From Cytophagales bacterium (GTDB lineage Bacteria > Bacteroidota > Bacteroidia > Cytophagales > Cyclobacteriaceae), in the NCBI GenBank assembly GCA_033344775.1, contig JAWPMT010000004.1, forward strand, positions 1,178,001 to 1,242,000: a DNA stretch of 64,000 bases, read 5' to 3'. Numbering within the stretch: position 1 is the first letter of the stretch; each line of letters opens with the position of its first letter. A program made the position numbers and the translations under genes. Of the stretch, positions 55,296 to 64,000 are shown one piece after another. Under the pieces are notes generated by a model. That model saw only the letters and a program-made list of their open reading frames with translations. It was not told the origin of the DNA and searched no databases.

Positions 55296-56671
55296 CTTAG
55301 CGGTACAGCTGAGGTTGAAACTTCAAAATGGACAATTACATCATAGGCTTCTGCCAGATTATATCGACGATAATAAGAATTGGGGTTGGCCTCATCATAC
55401 AAGGCGCCAATACTTAGCACATCTCGATCTTCACTGAAATATTCCTTCGCATGGATGGTTGAAGTTAAGTCAGCCATGACCAGGTAGAAATTTGCATCGG
55501 TCAATGCTTCAAATACTTCATTTACGGTATTACATCGAATTTCAGTGACTTCATTTTCTGTATTCAAACGCCAATCGCCATCCAATGCCTGAAACTTTCC
55601 TGTATTGAAGCTAAAACCGATATTCTTATAAGCCTCACCGACCGAAGCCTCCAGAAACTGTCCTTGTGTCGGGTAAGATTCATCCTTGGTCACATGTCCA
55701 TTGTGAGCCCACAAGGCTACTTTTGTATCCTCCCCAAGGTATTCACGAATCCATTCACTATTCTCAGCCATGTAATCATCTCTGATCCGATCTGGCTCAG
55801 GTCGTGAATAATCCTCAAACTGTAATAAAACATCGAAAGCTTTTAACATTAAATCATACTCCGACTGAGATGAACTGGCAATCAATGACGCTGAATTCGC
55901 CTCAAAAATCGTCTGTGCAGCCCTAATTCCAGAACGGTAATTGTTACGCTGGGCATTGGTTAAGCTCTGATAATTACGTGCGGCAATGATATCTAGCACC
56001 TCCCTAATATTAGGCAGGATTTGCTGTACCAGCGCCGGTTGATTTTGAAGTAGATATCGTTCAATCCATTCGGGTTCTTCTACACCAGATTGCATGTCGA
56101 AACCATAAAAATATACCTTCTCGTCATCTGATTTGTCCAAATTATAGTCGCGCATCCACTCCACAAGCGCTTGAACTTCTTCTGTGTACCAGGTCCAGAA
56201 TTGCATCCTGCCGATGGCATCTTTTGCAGTTCCATTTCCATTCACCACATAGTCATTGACGTACAAAGCACCACCCCAGGTAGCCTCAAAACCCATCGCC
56301 CGGAAACCATGGTTTTCTACCAGGTAACGAAAAAGTCGATCCTTCATTTCGAAATGCTCTTTGGTGCCATGGGTTGCTTCACCCAAACCAACTAAAGGAG
56401 TATCGCCGACAGCCTCCCCTATAGCTACCAAAGCATCCATAGATAAACCAGGGCTGGACCCTTCTAATGGATAAATTAACTGGTTTAACTCCTCCTCTAC
56501 AAGTTGTGTATCCTCGAAAGTTCTTTCACAAAAGGAACCTTCTTCATAAACATGACGCCTATCAGCAGGAAGCTCTTCTTCTTTACAAGAGTTTAGAATA
56601 ATAAGACCGAGAATGATGGAGAGGAATACGCATTTAGGAACGTACCTGTTCGGTGAGCACAATTGTTTCAT
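55292..56671 (-). CDS. Erythromycin esterase-like lipoprotein
   Basis: The 459-residue protein has lipoprotein Cys29 (LNSC). The erythromycin esterase superfamily signatures are GLGEATHGTKEHFEMK (Glu98, His101), Glu129 in FEATWG, and WAHNGHV (His322, His325). True macrolide esterases act in the cytoplasm; this one should be at the envelope, so the substrate may be a different ester or lactone. Any antibiotic resistance role is unproven. Confidence 0.88.
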   Translation of the reverse strand: MKQLCSPNRYVPKCVFLSIILGLIILNSCKEEELPADRRHVYEEGSFCERTFEDTQLVEEELNQLIYPLEGSSPGLSMDALVAIGEAVGDTPLVGLGEATHGTKEHFEMKDRLFRYLVENHGFRAMGFEATWGGALYVNDYVVNGNGTAKDAIGRMQFWTWYTEEVQALVEWMRDYNLDKSDDEKVYFYGFDMQSGVEEPEWIERYLLQNQPALVQQILPNIREVLDIIAARNYQSLTNAQRNNYRSGIRAAQTIFEANSASLIASSSQSEYDLMLKAFDVLLQFEDYSRPEPDRIRDDYMAENSEWIREYLGEDTKVALWAHNGHVTKDESYPTQGQFLEASVGEAYKNIGFSFNTGKFQALDGDWRLNTENEVTEIRCNTVNEVFEALTDANFYLVMADLTSTIHAKEYFSEDRDVLSIGALYDEANPNSYYRRYNLAEAYDVIVHFEVSTSAVPLR

Positions 56672-56762
56672 AAGTTAGTTCTGCAGGTTTTCACTGTAAA
56701 GACAGTCAATAATGACAGTTCCCTTAAAACCGTTTCTAGAAAAAATGTGACTTGAAAAGTGA

Positions 56763-57449
56763 CTATTTCTTCCTCACCCCCCTCACTACCAGCCAAAGAA
56801 ACGGAATCCCAATCGCTAGGTAGAAGATTGCTTGATAGGTGAGCTCGGCTTGGGGCTGGGTGAATAGCACAACTCCAAAAATGAGAACGACGAGTAGATA
56901 AATACCAGCGACCAATCGCATTCCACCAGAAGCATAGACACTCCTATAGGGTATCTGATGGACCTCATCCCTATTAGCATTGTAGCATTCAATTGTCTGA
57001 AGAATTTGATCAACGTCTGCTGCGAACGTCTCCTGACCTTTGATCTCATGCAGATTGAAGCTCTGTTTCCCCTCTTCTAATCTGATCACCAGGCCGGAAT
57101 TGCCTTCAACTGCCAGATCATAGGATTTGATCGTACCAAAGGGCACCTGAAGTTCCGTAAAACTCAACAACATTTTGGGCTTGTCCAGCTTAATGACCAG
57201 GTGGTCCTTTGTTAAACTTATGGACGCTTCTCCCCTGCTGATACCAAGTAATGCTGGTAGCAAGACCAATTACTGACCGAACACCACGATGGAGATCACA
57301 GTCAGTTCTGCCGACTCACCCAAATCTCTTTTACCCAAATAATCTACCATTACCAACATCACGATCGTAAAAACAACCATGAATAAGGCCACTGCTTTGA
57401 CATTGCCTTTCTTCTGAGATACGATGAATCTATATTGGGCGGCTTCCAT
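56763..57449 (-). pseudogene. Membrane protein gene interrupted by one in-frame TAA
   Basis: From an ATG at 57449 the frame runs 59 codons, hits a TAA at 57272-57270, and continues in the same frame for 168 more codons to 56763. The stop falls inside the second hydrophobic segment (VISIVVFGQ then LVLLPALLG), so the two parts clearly belong together: two N-terminal helices, a soluble PH-like domain, and two C-terminal helices. A second start exactly after the stop (TTG) would lose half a helix. I read it as a nonsense mutation or sequencing error. Confidence 0.75.
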
Positions 57450-57551
57450 AAGTGAATTAACATTTTTTTTCTGACTCCTGTAACAGCTGAGGCCTTTATG
57501 GATCAAAGGTGAAATATTAATCAAAAGCTATATGTCCTTGACTTAAGAATT

Positions 57552-57636
57552 CGTCATTGCGAAGGATGAAGCAATCTAATCTCCTTAAACCTGCTCGAAA
57601 TACCAACATAGATTACTTCACTAGCTCGTAATGACG
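57552..57636. repeat. CGTCATTGCGA palindromic repeat
   Basis: CGTCATTGCGA and TCGTAATGACG are inverted ends with one mismatch, and GAAGCAATCTA pairs with TAGATTACTTC inside. This resembles the widespread bacterial GTCATTGCGA...CAATGAC intergenic repeat family. It lies in the gap before the hydrolase-sigma operon. Confidence 0.75.
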
Positions 57637-57678
57637 GTCCTTTTCCCCTAAGTCAAGAACATTCAAAACTGATCAATT

Positions 57679-58521
57679 ATGAAAAAGACATGCTTAATCA
57701 TCATCGGAATCTTACTCGCAGTAGTTGGATTCAGTCAAAACGCCATTCAGGTTGAAAAGCAGGGACAAGGCGATGCCATTCTGTTCCTACCAGGATTCAC
57801 CACTCCGGGATCAGTCTGGAATGAAACCATCGCGAACCTGAATCATTCCTATGAAACCCACGTCGTGTCCTACGCAGGATTCAATGGCATGGAACCCATT
57901 GGCACACCCTGGTACAGTCCTATCAAAGATCAATTGCTCAAATATATCAACGAGACTGAATTGACTAACCTTACGGTCATTGGACACAGCATGGGTGGGA
58001 ATCTTGCCGTGGAACTCGCTGCAGCACTAGACAAGCAAGTGACTGGCCTGATTATCGTCGATGCTTTACCTTGTATGCGTGAACTGATGATGCCCGGGGT
58101 TCCGGCCAACGCTTTACAATATGATAGCCCTTATAACAATCGCATGCTGGCGATGAATAAAGATGAATTCAGTCAGGTTGCCATCGGCATGGCGAGCAAC
58201 ATGACCAATGATCAAGGTAGAATGGAAGAAATGGCTAGCTGGTCTATCAACTCCGACCGTGAAACGTATGTGTATGGATACACCGATCTGCTAAAGCTGG
58301 ACCTGCGTCCTTCATTGCCGGAAATCACAACCCATACGCTGATCCTTGGAGCTACTTTCCCGAGTAAAGAAATCACTCAAAAGACCTTTGAAACCCAATA
58401 TGAAAAGCTGGAAAATAAAACCATCAATCTGGCCGACAACAGCAAACATTTCATCATGTTTGATCAGCCGGAATGGTTTTACGAGCAAATCAATGGATAC
58501 CTGTTAGCGAATGTCCAATAA
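57679..58521 (+). CDS. Exported alpha/beta hydrolase
   Basis: The 280-residue protein has a signal peptide (CLIIIGILLAVVGFSQ) and the hydrolase motifs FLPGFTTPG (oxyanion) and GHSMGG (nucleophile elbow), with His in NSKHFIMF. It probably works in the periplasm. Its stop overlaps the sigma factor start by 11 bp, so translation is coupled. Confidence 0.88.
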   Translation: MKKTCLIIIGILLAVVGFSQNAIQVEKQGQGDAILFLPGFTTPGSVWNETIANLNHSYETHVVSYAGFNGMEPIGTPWYSPIKDQLLKYINETELTNLTVIGHSMGGNLAVELAAALDKQVTGLIIVDALPCMRELMMPGVPANALQYDSPYNNRMLAMNKDEFSQVAIGMASNMTNDQGRMEEMASWSINSDRETYVYGYTDLLKLDLRPSLPEITTHTLILGATFPSKEITQKTFETQYEKLENKTINLADNSKHFIMFDQPEWFYEQINGYLLANVQ

Positions 58522-59005
58522 TCGCAAAAGATTCGAATCCCTTCACACGGAATACCATGCCATGGTCCATCAGATGTGTAGGGGATTCATGAAAGGACAG
58601 GAGGATCTGGCACAAGACCTAACACAGGAAACATTCATCAACATCTGGAGGTCCCTCGACAAATTTCGGGGTGCCTCCAGTTATAAAACATGGATCTATC
58701 GCATTACCGTAAATACCTGCCTCAAATTCATTCGCAGTGATCAGGCCAGGCATCAAACTTCCCTAAGTGACTACCAAACTCTTTCGGATGAGGAACCAAC
58801 ACATAAGACTCAAGATAAGCCTTACCAGGAGCTTTATCAGGCCATTGGTCAATTGAGTAAAGTAGATCGCCTGATCATCATGATGGTGCTCGATGAATTG
58901 GAATATCCGGAGATCGCTGAAGTGATGGGCATGAGTGAAGGGAACCTCAGGGTGAAGATCCACCGCATTAAAAAGAACTTAAAAAAATTATTACATCATG
59001 ACTGA
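58511..59005 (+). CDS. ECF-type RNA polymerase sigma factor
   Basis: The 164-residue protein has sigma region 2 (QDLTQETFINIWRSLDKFRG) and region 4 (YPEIAEVMGMSEGNLRVKIHRIKKNLKKLL), without regions 1 or 3. It should direct RNA polymerase to a small regulon, probably its own operon. It sits between an exported hydrolase and a membrane protein. Confidence 0.92.
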   Translation: MSNNRKRFESLHTEYHAMVHQMCRGFMKGQEDLAQDLTQETFINIWRSLDKFRGASSYKTWIYRITVNTCLKFIRSDQARHQTSLSDYQTLSDEEPTHKTQDKPYQELYQAIGQLSKVDRLIIMMVLDELEYPEIAEVMGMSEGNLRVKIHRIKKNLKKLLHHD

Positions 59006-59597
59006 CATTTTAGACGAATATAAAGGCCAATGGAAGGAAGCCAGGCAGAAAGAATCGACTCCTTCAAAAAGTGCCAAAAACCTGATTACACTATCCCAAC
59101 AGCAGTTGAGAAGTACGGTGATCATGCAACTCAAGAACATGATCATTCTGGCCATTACTTTGATCGGCCTTTCCGTCTATTTCTTCTATGCCTACCACTT
59201 CCAACTGACCACAAGCCATCTCGGGATCACTTTAATGGTTGGTGGCCTGGCTATCAGAATTCTCATTGAAATATACAGTATTGTTCGAGCCAATCGCATT
59301 GAAATCAGCCATTCGGCGAAAGCATACAATAGTGGTTTCCTGAGTTATTATTCCTACAGAAAGCACATTCACGGACCAGTAACGATCAGCATCCTGATCG
59401 GATATACCGTCGGTTTCTATTTTTTGATCCCGGAATTTGTCCAGTATATGACCCGTGGAATGGTGATTTTGATCGGTCTCTCCTATTTACCCGCTGCAGC
59501 CATTTTTGGCTTCTCCATTCGGAAAGGCATACGAGATGAAATGAAGGTATTGAATGGTTTGTTGGCATTGCAAACCGAAATTGAAGAACAGCAATAG
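58998..59597 (+). CDS. Membrane protein, candidate anti-sigma partner
   Basis: The 199-residue protein has a soluble N-terminal ~45 residues and four membrane helices. It lacks the HxxxCxxC zinc anti-sigma motif. Its start overlaps the sigma gene by 8 bp, the usual place of an anti-sigma factor. That role is inferred from position only. Confidence 0.7.
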   Translation: MTDILDEYKGQWKEARQKESTPSKSAKNLITLSQQQLRSTVIMQLKNMIILAITLIGLSVYFFYAYHFQLTTSHLGITLMVGGLAIRILIEIYSIVRANRIEISHSAKAYNSGFLSYYSYRKHIHGPVTISILIGYTVGFYFLIPEFVQYMTRGMVILIGLSYLPAAAIFGFSIRKGIRDEMKVLNGLLALQTEIEEQQ

Positions 59598-59633
59598 GAT
59601 TAACCTAACTACTGTTTATGGACAGGTGGCGAA

Positions 59634-60323
59634 CTAACCTCGCTGCCTGTCCCTTGCCTGGGTCACCATGTCCTGGATCAGTTCATTGATGTTCTCGACC
59701 AATTCACTTACCCCACCTAAGTGATCCTCTTCCAACAATTCCACATGGTTCAGGAACAGGGTGATCTGCTTTGATAATTCTCCTTTACCAACTACTATTT
59801 GAGGCGTTTCCTGATCGGAATTCTCATCCAGTTTTTCATGATAGATCTGATTGAAACGATCATTGGCTTCCATCATCTCCTCTTGCAAATCGGCAATGCC
59901 CGTCACCATGATCTCCCCCTGGCATTGTTCCAGATCCGTCATGAGCGTACGCATGGCTTCACTCTGGGCAATGTACCCCAGGTTGTAAAGGCTAAACCCT
60001 TGTTTTCTTACAATCTCCACCAAAGTCTCTCCGGCCTTCTTAATCGTTAATTCGGAACGATAAGACGCAGAAAGTGCTCCGTATTTAAAGGCCTGGAAAG
60101 CATCATCCCGTTCAAGGTCCGCTTGTTGTACCCGTGAAGCATGAACACTCGAAAGACTCTCATTCAATGCTTCGGTGAGGTAGTTGGCTGCGTCAGTTGT
60201 CTTCGCAATCCGATTCGTAAGTATCTCTTTATGTTCAGACTTAGCTACACAATGGATCAGCCGCTCTGCCATCGTTACTAATTCTTCTGGAGTGAGCGCC
60301 GAATGTGAGAACTGTTTTAACAT
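59634..60323 (-). CDS. Helical cytoplasmic protein, unknown function
   Basis: The 229-residue protein is almost all helix and lacks a signal or membrane segment. It resembles the Bacteroidota DUF6261 group in size and character, but that is a tentative memory match. It is transcribed alone and converges on the membrane protein gene. Confidence 0.7.
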   Translation of the reverse strand: MLKQFSHSALTPEELVTMAERLIHCVAKSEHKEILTNRIAKTTDAANYLTEALNESLSSVHASRVQQADLERDDAFQAFKYGALSASYRSELTIKKAGETLVEIVRKQGFSLYNLGYIAQSEAMRTLMTDLEQCQGEIMVTGIADLQEEMMEANDRFNQIYHEKLDENSDQETPQIVVGKGELSKQITLFLNHVELLEEDHLGGVSELVENINELIQDMVTQARDRQRG

Positions 60324-60497
60324 AGGGGATTTAAGATTGGTTGGTATTTATAGCAAAAACGAAACTAGCGTAAAGCTGACAATTTTCAATTTCAAACGAT
60401 TCATTCTTCGATGAATTAATGTAGGTCATCGGCAAATGACAAGCACTTACGTAACAGCTTTAAGAGGAATTTGGAATTCTTGTGATTATTTATAATT

Positions 60498-60521
60498 TTG
60501 TATAACATACATTGTATAACA
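60498..60521. promoter_or_regulatory. Direct repeat TTGTATAACA x2, possible operator
   Basis: TTGTATAACA occurs at 60498 and again at 60512, a 14-bp period, and the centre ATACATTGTAT is a perfect palindrome. It lies about 50-70 bp before the permease start, in the right place for an operator or promoter. No regulator gene is nearby. Confidence 0.4.
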
Positions 60522-60568
60522 AATAGAATACGACTGGGAATACATGTTTTGAACAACTAAATACTGAT

Positions 60569-63286
60569 ATGAATCTAAAACAACCACATCAGCCTCCGTT
60601 TTTAGCACATTGGTTATTAAACAAATTTTTAAGTAAGTACCTGCTCGAAGAAATAGAAGGCGATTTACAAGAAGTATATCAGGATAGGATTGCCAGTAAA
60701 GGACGACTCTATGCCTCACTCATGTATTGGATAGACATGCTACACCTTTCAGTTGGCTTCATGGGAAAAGAAGTAAGGCCTATGAATAACTGGTCAATGT
60801 TTAAGCATTACTTCGTGATCTCTTGCCGCAACCTCTCAAAGGATAAAGGATATTCCCTCGTCAATATTTCCAGTCTGGCAGTGGGCATGGGCATCTGTTT
60901 GGCCCTGGCTCAGTATATTTTCTCTGAATTCAATCACGACCCTAGCCTGCGTGACCATCCACACATTTATAGACTTACATTGGAAAGAAGCCTGGAAGGT
61001 TCGCTGGAAGACAGAGATTTGTTAACTGCTCATTCACTTGGCACGATTGCTAGCGAAGAAATTCAAGGAATTGCCTCATTTACCCGGTTATATGTCCCCG
61101 ATGAAGGTGCTTTTGTTTCTCGCTATGATCAAAGGCCAATCAGCATGGACCCAAGCGAGATTTACTATGTAGACCGGAATTTCCTTGATTTCTTTCACCT
61201 GAAGCTACAATTGGGGGATCCCAGTCATGCACTGGACGATCTATTCAATGTGGTGATCTCTGAACGAATTTCGAAAAGGCATTTCGGAAATAGCAACCCA
61301 ATCGGGCAAACGCTTAGCATTGGTGGTGGTGCCTCACATGGTGACTATCTGGTCACCGGAGTAATTGCAGATCAACCAGAAAACAGCCATTTACAATTTG
61401 ACTTTCTATTTCCCATCAAGAATTTCATAACATACGGTTGGATGGGAGCTGTCAAGCGCAATCCGCATATCCCCTGGTTTGTGAATTACTTTGAACTATC
61501 TCCTCACGCAGACAAAACGATCATTCAACAGCGAATCGATGAGATCATTCATCGGCACAAACCCGAATGGAATCCTGAATTGATGCTCACGGAAAGCTCG
61601 TCACTACAACCAATATCAGACATTCATCTTGATAATAATCGCTATGCCAATGGCGACTATGTAACTAACAAAGGGAATCCTTCAGACCTGAACAGCTACT
61701 TGATCATTGCCGCAATCATTTTGGTCATTGCGTGGTTCAATTATATCAATCTCTCAACCGCTCAATCCATGAAACGAGCCGGAGAAGTTGGGATAAGAAA
61801 ATCAATGGGTGCCAATAGAGCCGAATTGGTGTTTCAATTTCTTTCCGAAGCGGTTACCATCAACTTGCTGGCAGCTATTTGTGGACTAGGGATAAGCTTC
61901 CTCGCGCTGGAAATTCTCGGAGATCTACTTGGGAAAGAACTATCCTTCACGCTGTTCTCTAAATTCGAATTCTGGCTCATAACAAGCCTTTCCCTGTTGG
62001 GCGGTGCACTGATTTCTGGTATTTACCCTGCATTTATTATGTCCGGACATCAACCCATTAGCATGTTATCGGGCAAAACGAATCTGATTTCTCCTAAATA
62101 CAACTTACGTCAGGTGCTGGTTACCTTCCAATTCCTGATCTCCATTCTGTTGATCGCAGGGACCTTCCTGATCTATAAACAAATTGATTACATGCAAAAT
62201 GAGGACCTGGGCATGGACATAGATCAGGTATTGGTTGTTCATGGCCCCAAACATATTGAAGTCTTGGACGGAGGGCCTCAACTGACTGACTATGAAGGAT
62301 TACAGGCTTTTAAAAAGTACAACCGAAAAATGTACAAGATCTTTCGGGATGAAGTACAGAAAATACCGGCTGTCGGTTCAATAACAGGCTCCTGGTATGT
62401 ACCCGGCGATCCTAATTTTGATCTTCAGGATGACATCCGACGATGGGGATCACCAGAAAGTGAAAACCAAACCGTAAGACTCGTACAAACAGGACTTGAC
62501 TTCATAAAGACCTATAATCTGAAGTTGATTGCCGGAAAAGAATTCACACCAGATCTATTTGACAGTCGGGCAATTATACTCAATGAAAAGGCGGTCCAGG
62601 CTTTTGGATTTGATTCTCCCGAAGAAGCCGTTGGCGATCAATTGTACTTCAGGAAACCACTCAAAATTGTGGGAGTAGTCAAAGACTTTCATTGGCATTC
62701 GCTTAAAGAAGATCATTTCCCTTGGATCATTTGGCTAACAGGTTCCACACCCGGATACCTTTCGATGAAATTAAATGCACTCAACCTGGAAAAGACCATT
62801 CCGCAAATTCAAGAGATCTATGATCAATTATATCCTGGAAATCCATTTGAATACTTCTTTATGGATGTTCAATTCAATCAGCAGTATCAGTCGGAACTTC
62901 AATTCAGGAATCTGTTTCTGTCCTTAACGGTCTTGGCGATCCTCATCGCTTGTATCGGCCTGTTTGCCATGATCTCATACGCGGTGACCCTAAAAGTGAA
63001 AGAAATAGGCATTCGAAAAGTGTTGGGAGCTTCCTTGACACAACTTATGATCTTACTGTCAAAAGAATACTTCCGATTATTGGCACTTGCCATTATCCTC
63101 GCACTTCCATTGATTTCATTTATTGGAGATAAATGGCTGGAAAACTATGCCTTCAGGACGAACCCCGGTCCTGATCTCTACATCATTCCCGGATGTATCC
63201 TGATTTTGATTGCTATACTCACGGTAAGTCACCGGACCCTTGTCGCTGCTCAAGCTAACCCAGTTGATTCTTTGAGGGCAGAATAA
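60569..63286 (+). CDS. FtsX/MacB-type ABC transporter permease with prefix domain
   Basis: The 905-residue protein has a permease prefix domain (1-75, NKFLSKYLLEEIEGDLQEVY), then two FtsX units: a first membrane helix at ~98-117, a MacB periplasmic domain, helices around 375-500, a second periplasmic domain, and C-terminal helices from ~785 with VKEIGIRKVLGAS. Bacteroidota encode many such long permeases; their ATPase is often elsewhere. Substrate unknown. It is tail to tail with a related gene. Confidence 0.92.
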   Translation: MNLKQPHQPPFLAHWLLNKFLSKYLLEEIEGDLQEVYQDRIASKGRLYASLMYWIDMLHLSVGFMGKEVRPMNNWSMFKHYFVISCRNLSKDKGYSLVNISSLAVGMGICLALAQYIFSEFNHDPSLRDHPHIYRLTLERSLEGSLEDRDLLTAHSLGTIASEEIQGIASFTRLYVPDEGAFVSRYDQRPISMDPSEIYYVDRNFLDFFHLKLQLGDPSHALDDLFNVVISERISKRHFGNSNPIGQTLSIGGGASHGDYLVTGVIADQPENSHLQFDFLFPIKNFITYGWMGAVKRNPHIPWFVNYFELSPHADKTIIQQRIDEIIHRHKPEWNPELMLTESSSLQPISDIHLDNNRYANGDYVTNKGNPSDLNSYLIIAAIILVIAWFNYINLSTAQSMKRAGEVGIRKSMGANRAELVFQFLSEAVTINLLAAICGLGISFLALEILGDLLGKELSFTLFSKFEFWLITSLSLLGGALISGIYPAFIMSGHQPISMLSGKTNLISPKYNLRQVLVTFQFLISILLIAGTFLIYKQIDYMQNEDLGMDIDQVLVVHGPKHIEVLDGGPQLTDYEGLQAFKKYNRKMYKIFRDEVQKIPAVGSITGSWYVPGDPNFDLQDDIRRWGSPESENQTVRLVQTGLDFIKTYNLKLIAGKEFTPDLFDSRAIILNEKAVQAFGFDSPEEAVGDQLYFRKPLKIVGVVKDFHWHSLKEDHFPWIIWLTGSTPGYLSMKLNALNLEKTIPQIQEIYDQLYPGNPFEYFFMDVQFNQQYQSELQFRNLFLSLTVLAILIACIGLFAMISYAVTLKVKEIGIRKVLGASLTQLMILLSKEYFRLLALAIILALPLISFIGDKWLENYAFRTNPGPDLYIIPGCILILIAILTVSHRTLVAAQANPVDSLRAE

Positions 63287-63318
63287 TATAAACTTCAAAA
63301 CCCCGTAAAAGCAGAGTG

Positions 63319-64000
63319 CTACTCACTCCTGAGGCTATCAACCGGATTGGACATGGCTGATTTTGCCACTTTGCCGAATATGATGGCAAAGGCGATGACC
63401 GTGGATAATATCGTGGCAGCAGCAAAAACCCAAAGGTCTAACTCAATACTGTAAGCATAGCCTGCTAACCAATCTTGCATGGCAAAGAAGCTTAATGGCA
63501 AAGCCAAAATGGCAGCAACGATCAATAGCATGGCAAAATCTCTGGATATCAACCTGACCAGTTGGGAGAATGAGGCCCCTAGTACTTTTCGTATACCAAG
63601 TTCTTTTACTCTACTTTGTAAGGTAAAGGTCACTAAACCAAATAGTCCAAGGCACGATATAAAAATTGCAAGGCCAGAAAAGAAGGGTACTAGCGCCGCT
63701 ACAAGCTGTTCCGATTGGTATTCTTCTTCGTAGACTCCTTTTACAAACGAATAATCGAACGCATGACCAGGGTTCAATTCCGCGTGTAGCTTTTCTAGTC
63801 TTTGCAAAGTAGAATTCACCTGATCTGAGTTCAATTGAATAGTGATCGTACCAAAATTGAGTCCTTCTTTTACATCCAGTACCATAGGCTGAATGAAACT
63901 ATGCAGTGAATTGAAATGGAAATCTTTGAACACCCCAATAACTTTACCTTCCTTACCAAAAATGGTGGCATCCTTGTTCAGCACATTGCCACCCATGGCT
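63319..64000 (-). CDS. FtsX-type ABC transporter permease, N-terminus beyond window
   Basis: The open frame continues off the right edge, leaving 227 residues of the C-terminal part. It has VIGVFKDFHFNSLH, LFGLVTFTLQSRVKELGIRKVLGAS and the NPVDSLRSE end, parallel to the neighbouring permease. It should be a full-length permease of the same family on the opposite strand. Confidence 0.9.
   Translation of the reverse strand, partial: AMGGNVLNKDATIFGKEGKVIGVFKDFHFNSLHSFIQPMVLDVKEGLNFGTITIQLNSDQVNSTLQRLEKLHAELNPGHAFDYSFVKGVYEEEYQSEQLVAALVPFFSGLAIFISCLGLFGLVTFTLQSRVKELGIRKVLGASFSQLVRLISRDFAMLLIVAAILALPLSFFAMQDWLAGYAYSIELDLWVFAAATILSTVIAFAIIFGKVAKSAMSNPVDSLRSE

Noticed and set aside
55292-56671. 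Calling the erythromycin esterase-like protein a macrolide resistance gene.
   Set aside because: It is a predicted envelope lipoprotein and the superfamily is functionally broad; sequence alone does not support resistance.
1-64000. Search for CRISPR arrays, insertion sequences, phage genes, restriction systems, rRNA and tRNA.
   Set aside because: No regularly spaced repeats, transposase motifs or tRNA-like cloverleaf were noticed by eye; the only repeats are short palindromes.

Overview
The window reads as a chromosomal segment of a Bacteroidota bacterium, most likely a marine or soil member of the Cytophagales. This is inferred from gene families, not from a marker gene. The supporting families are a SusC-like TonB-dependent receptor paired with a DUF4249 lipoprotein, large FtsX-type ABC permeases with a prefix domain, the ArgF' transcarbamylase that replaces ordinary ornithine transcarbamylase, many short lipoproteins, and secreted proteins with Bacteroidota-style signal peptides. 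No rRNA, tRNA, CRISPR array, transposase or phage gene was seen.

Layout. 1-3.6 kb: a left-truncated secreted HEXXH protein, a membrane LytTR regulator and a serine hydrolase of the class C beta-lactamase family. 3.6-8.2 kb: a palindromic intergenic element and an RND efflux pump with its membrane fusion protein. 8.5-15.8 kb: a complete chemotaxis operon (receptor-cheR-cheD-cheY-cheA-cheW-cheB). 16.0-18.9 kb: on the opposite strand, a FIST sensor-histidine kinase-response regulator operon that ends tail to tail with it. 19.2-22.7 kb: two convergent AraC-regulator-plus-enzyme units. 23-31.4 kb: a DUF418 membrane protein, an intradiol dioxygenase-like secreted protein, a glycosyltransferase, an aminopeptidase P, a subtilase, a lytic transglycosylase and two envelope proteins. 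31.5-34.6 kb: an AddA/RecB-like helicase-nuclease. 35-38 kb: small envelope or unknown genes, including a 33-residue microprotein.

38.0-47.2 kb holds an almost complete arginine operon on the minus strand, transcribed in the order acetyltransferase-argG-argC-proC-argD-argF'-argB-argE-argH. Tight spacing and ATGA overlaps suggest one transcript. The residue that should set ArgF' specificity is Ala90, which favours N-succinylated rather than N-acetylated intermediates. 47.5-50.8 kb is the TonB receptor/DUF4249 pair. 51-57.5 kb carries a DinB-like protein, an acyltransferase, an alpha/beta hydrolase, a TlpA-like lipoprotein, an erythromycin esterase-like lipoprotein with a partner lipoprotein, and a membrane protein gene broken by one in-frame TAA. 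57.7-64 kb has a hydrolase-ECF sigma-membrane protein operon, a helical unknown protein, and two tail-to-tail FtsX-type permeases, the second cut by the window edge.

The strongest leads are the chemotaxis operon next to the FIST two-component module, the kinase with a stretched dimerisation region, the Ala90 transcarbamylase, the interrupted membrane gene, the secreted HEXXH protein and the microprotein operon. A family of palindromic intergenic repeats starting with GTCATT is scattered through the window. No function was assigned by database search; all calls come from reading motifs.
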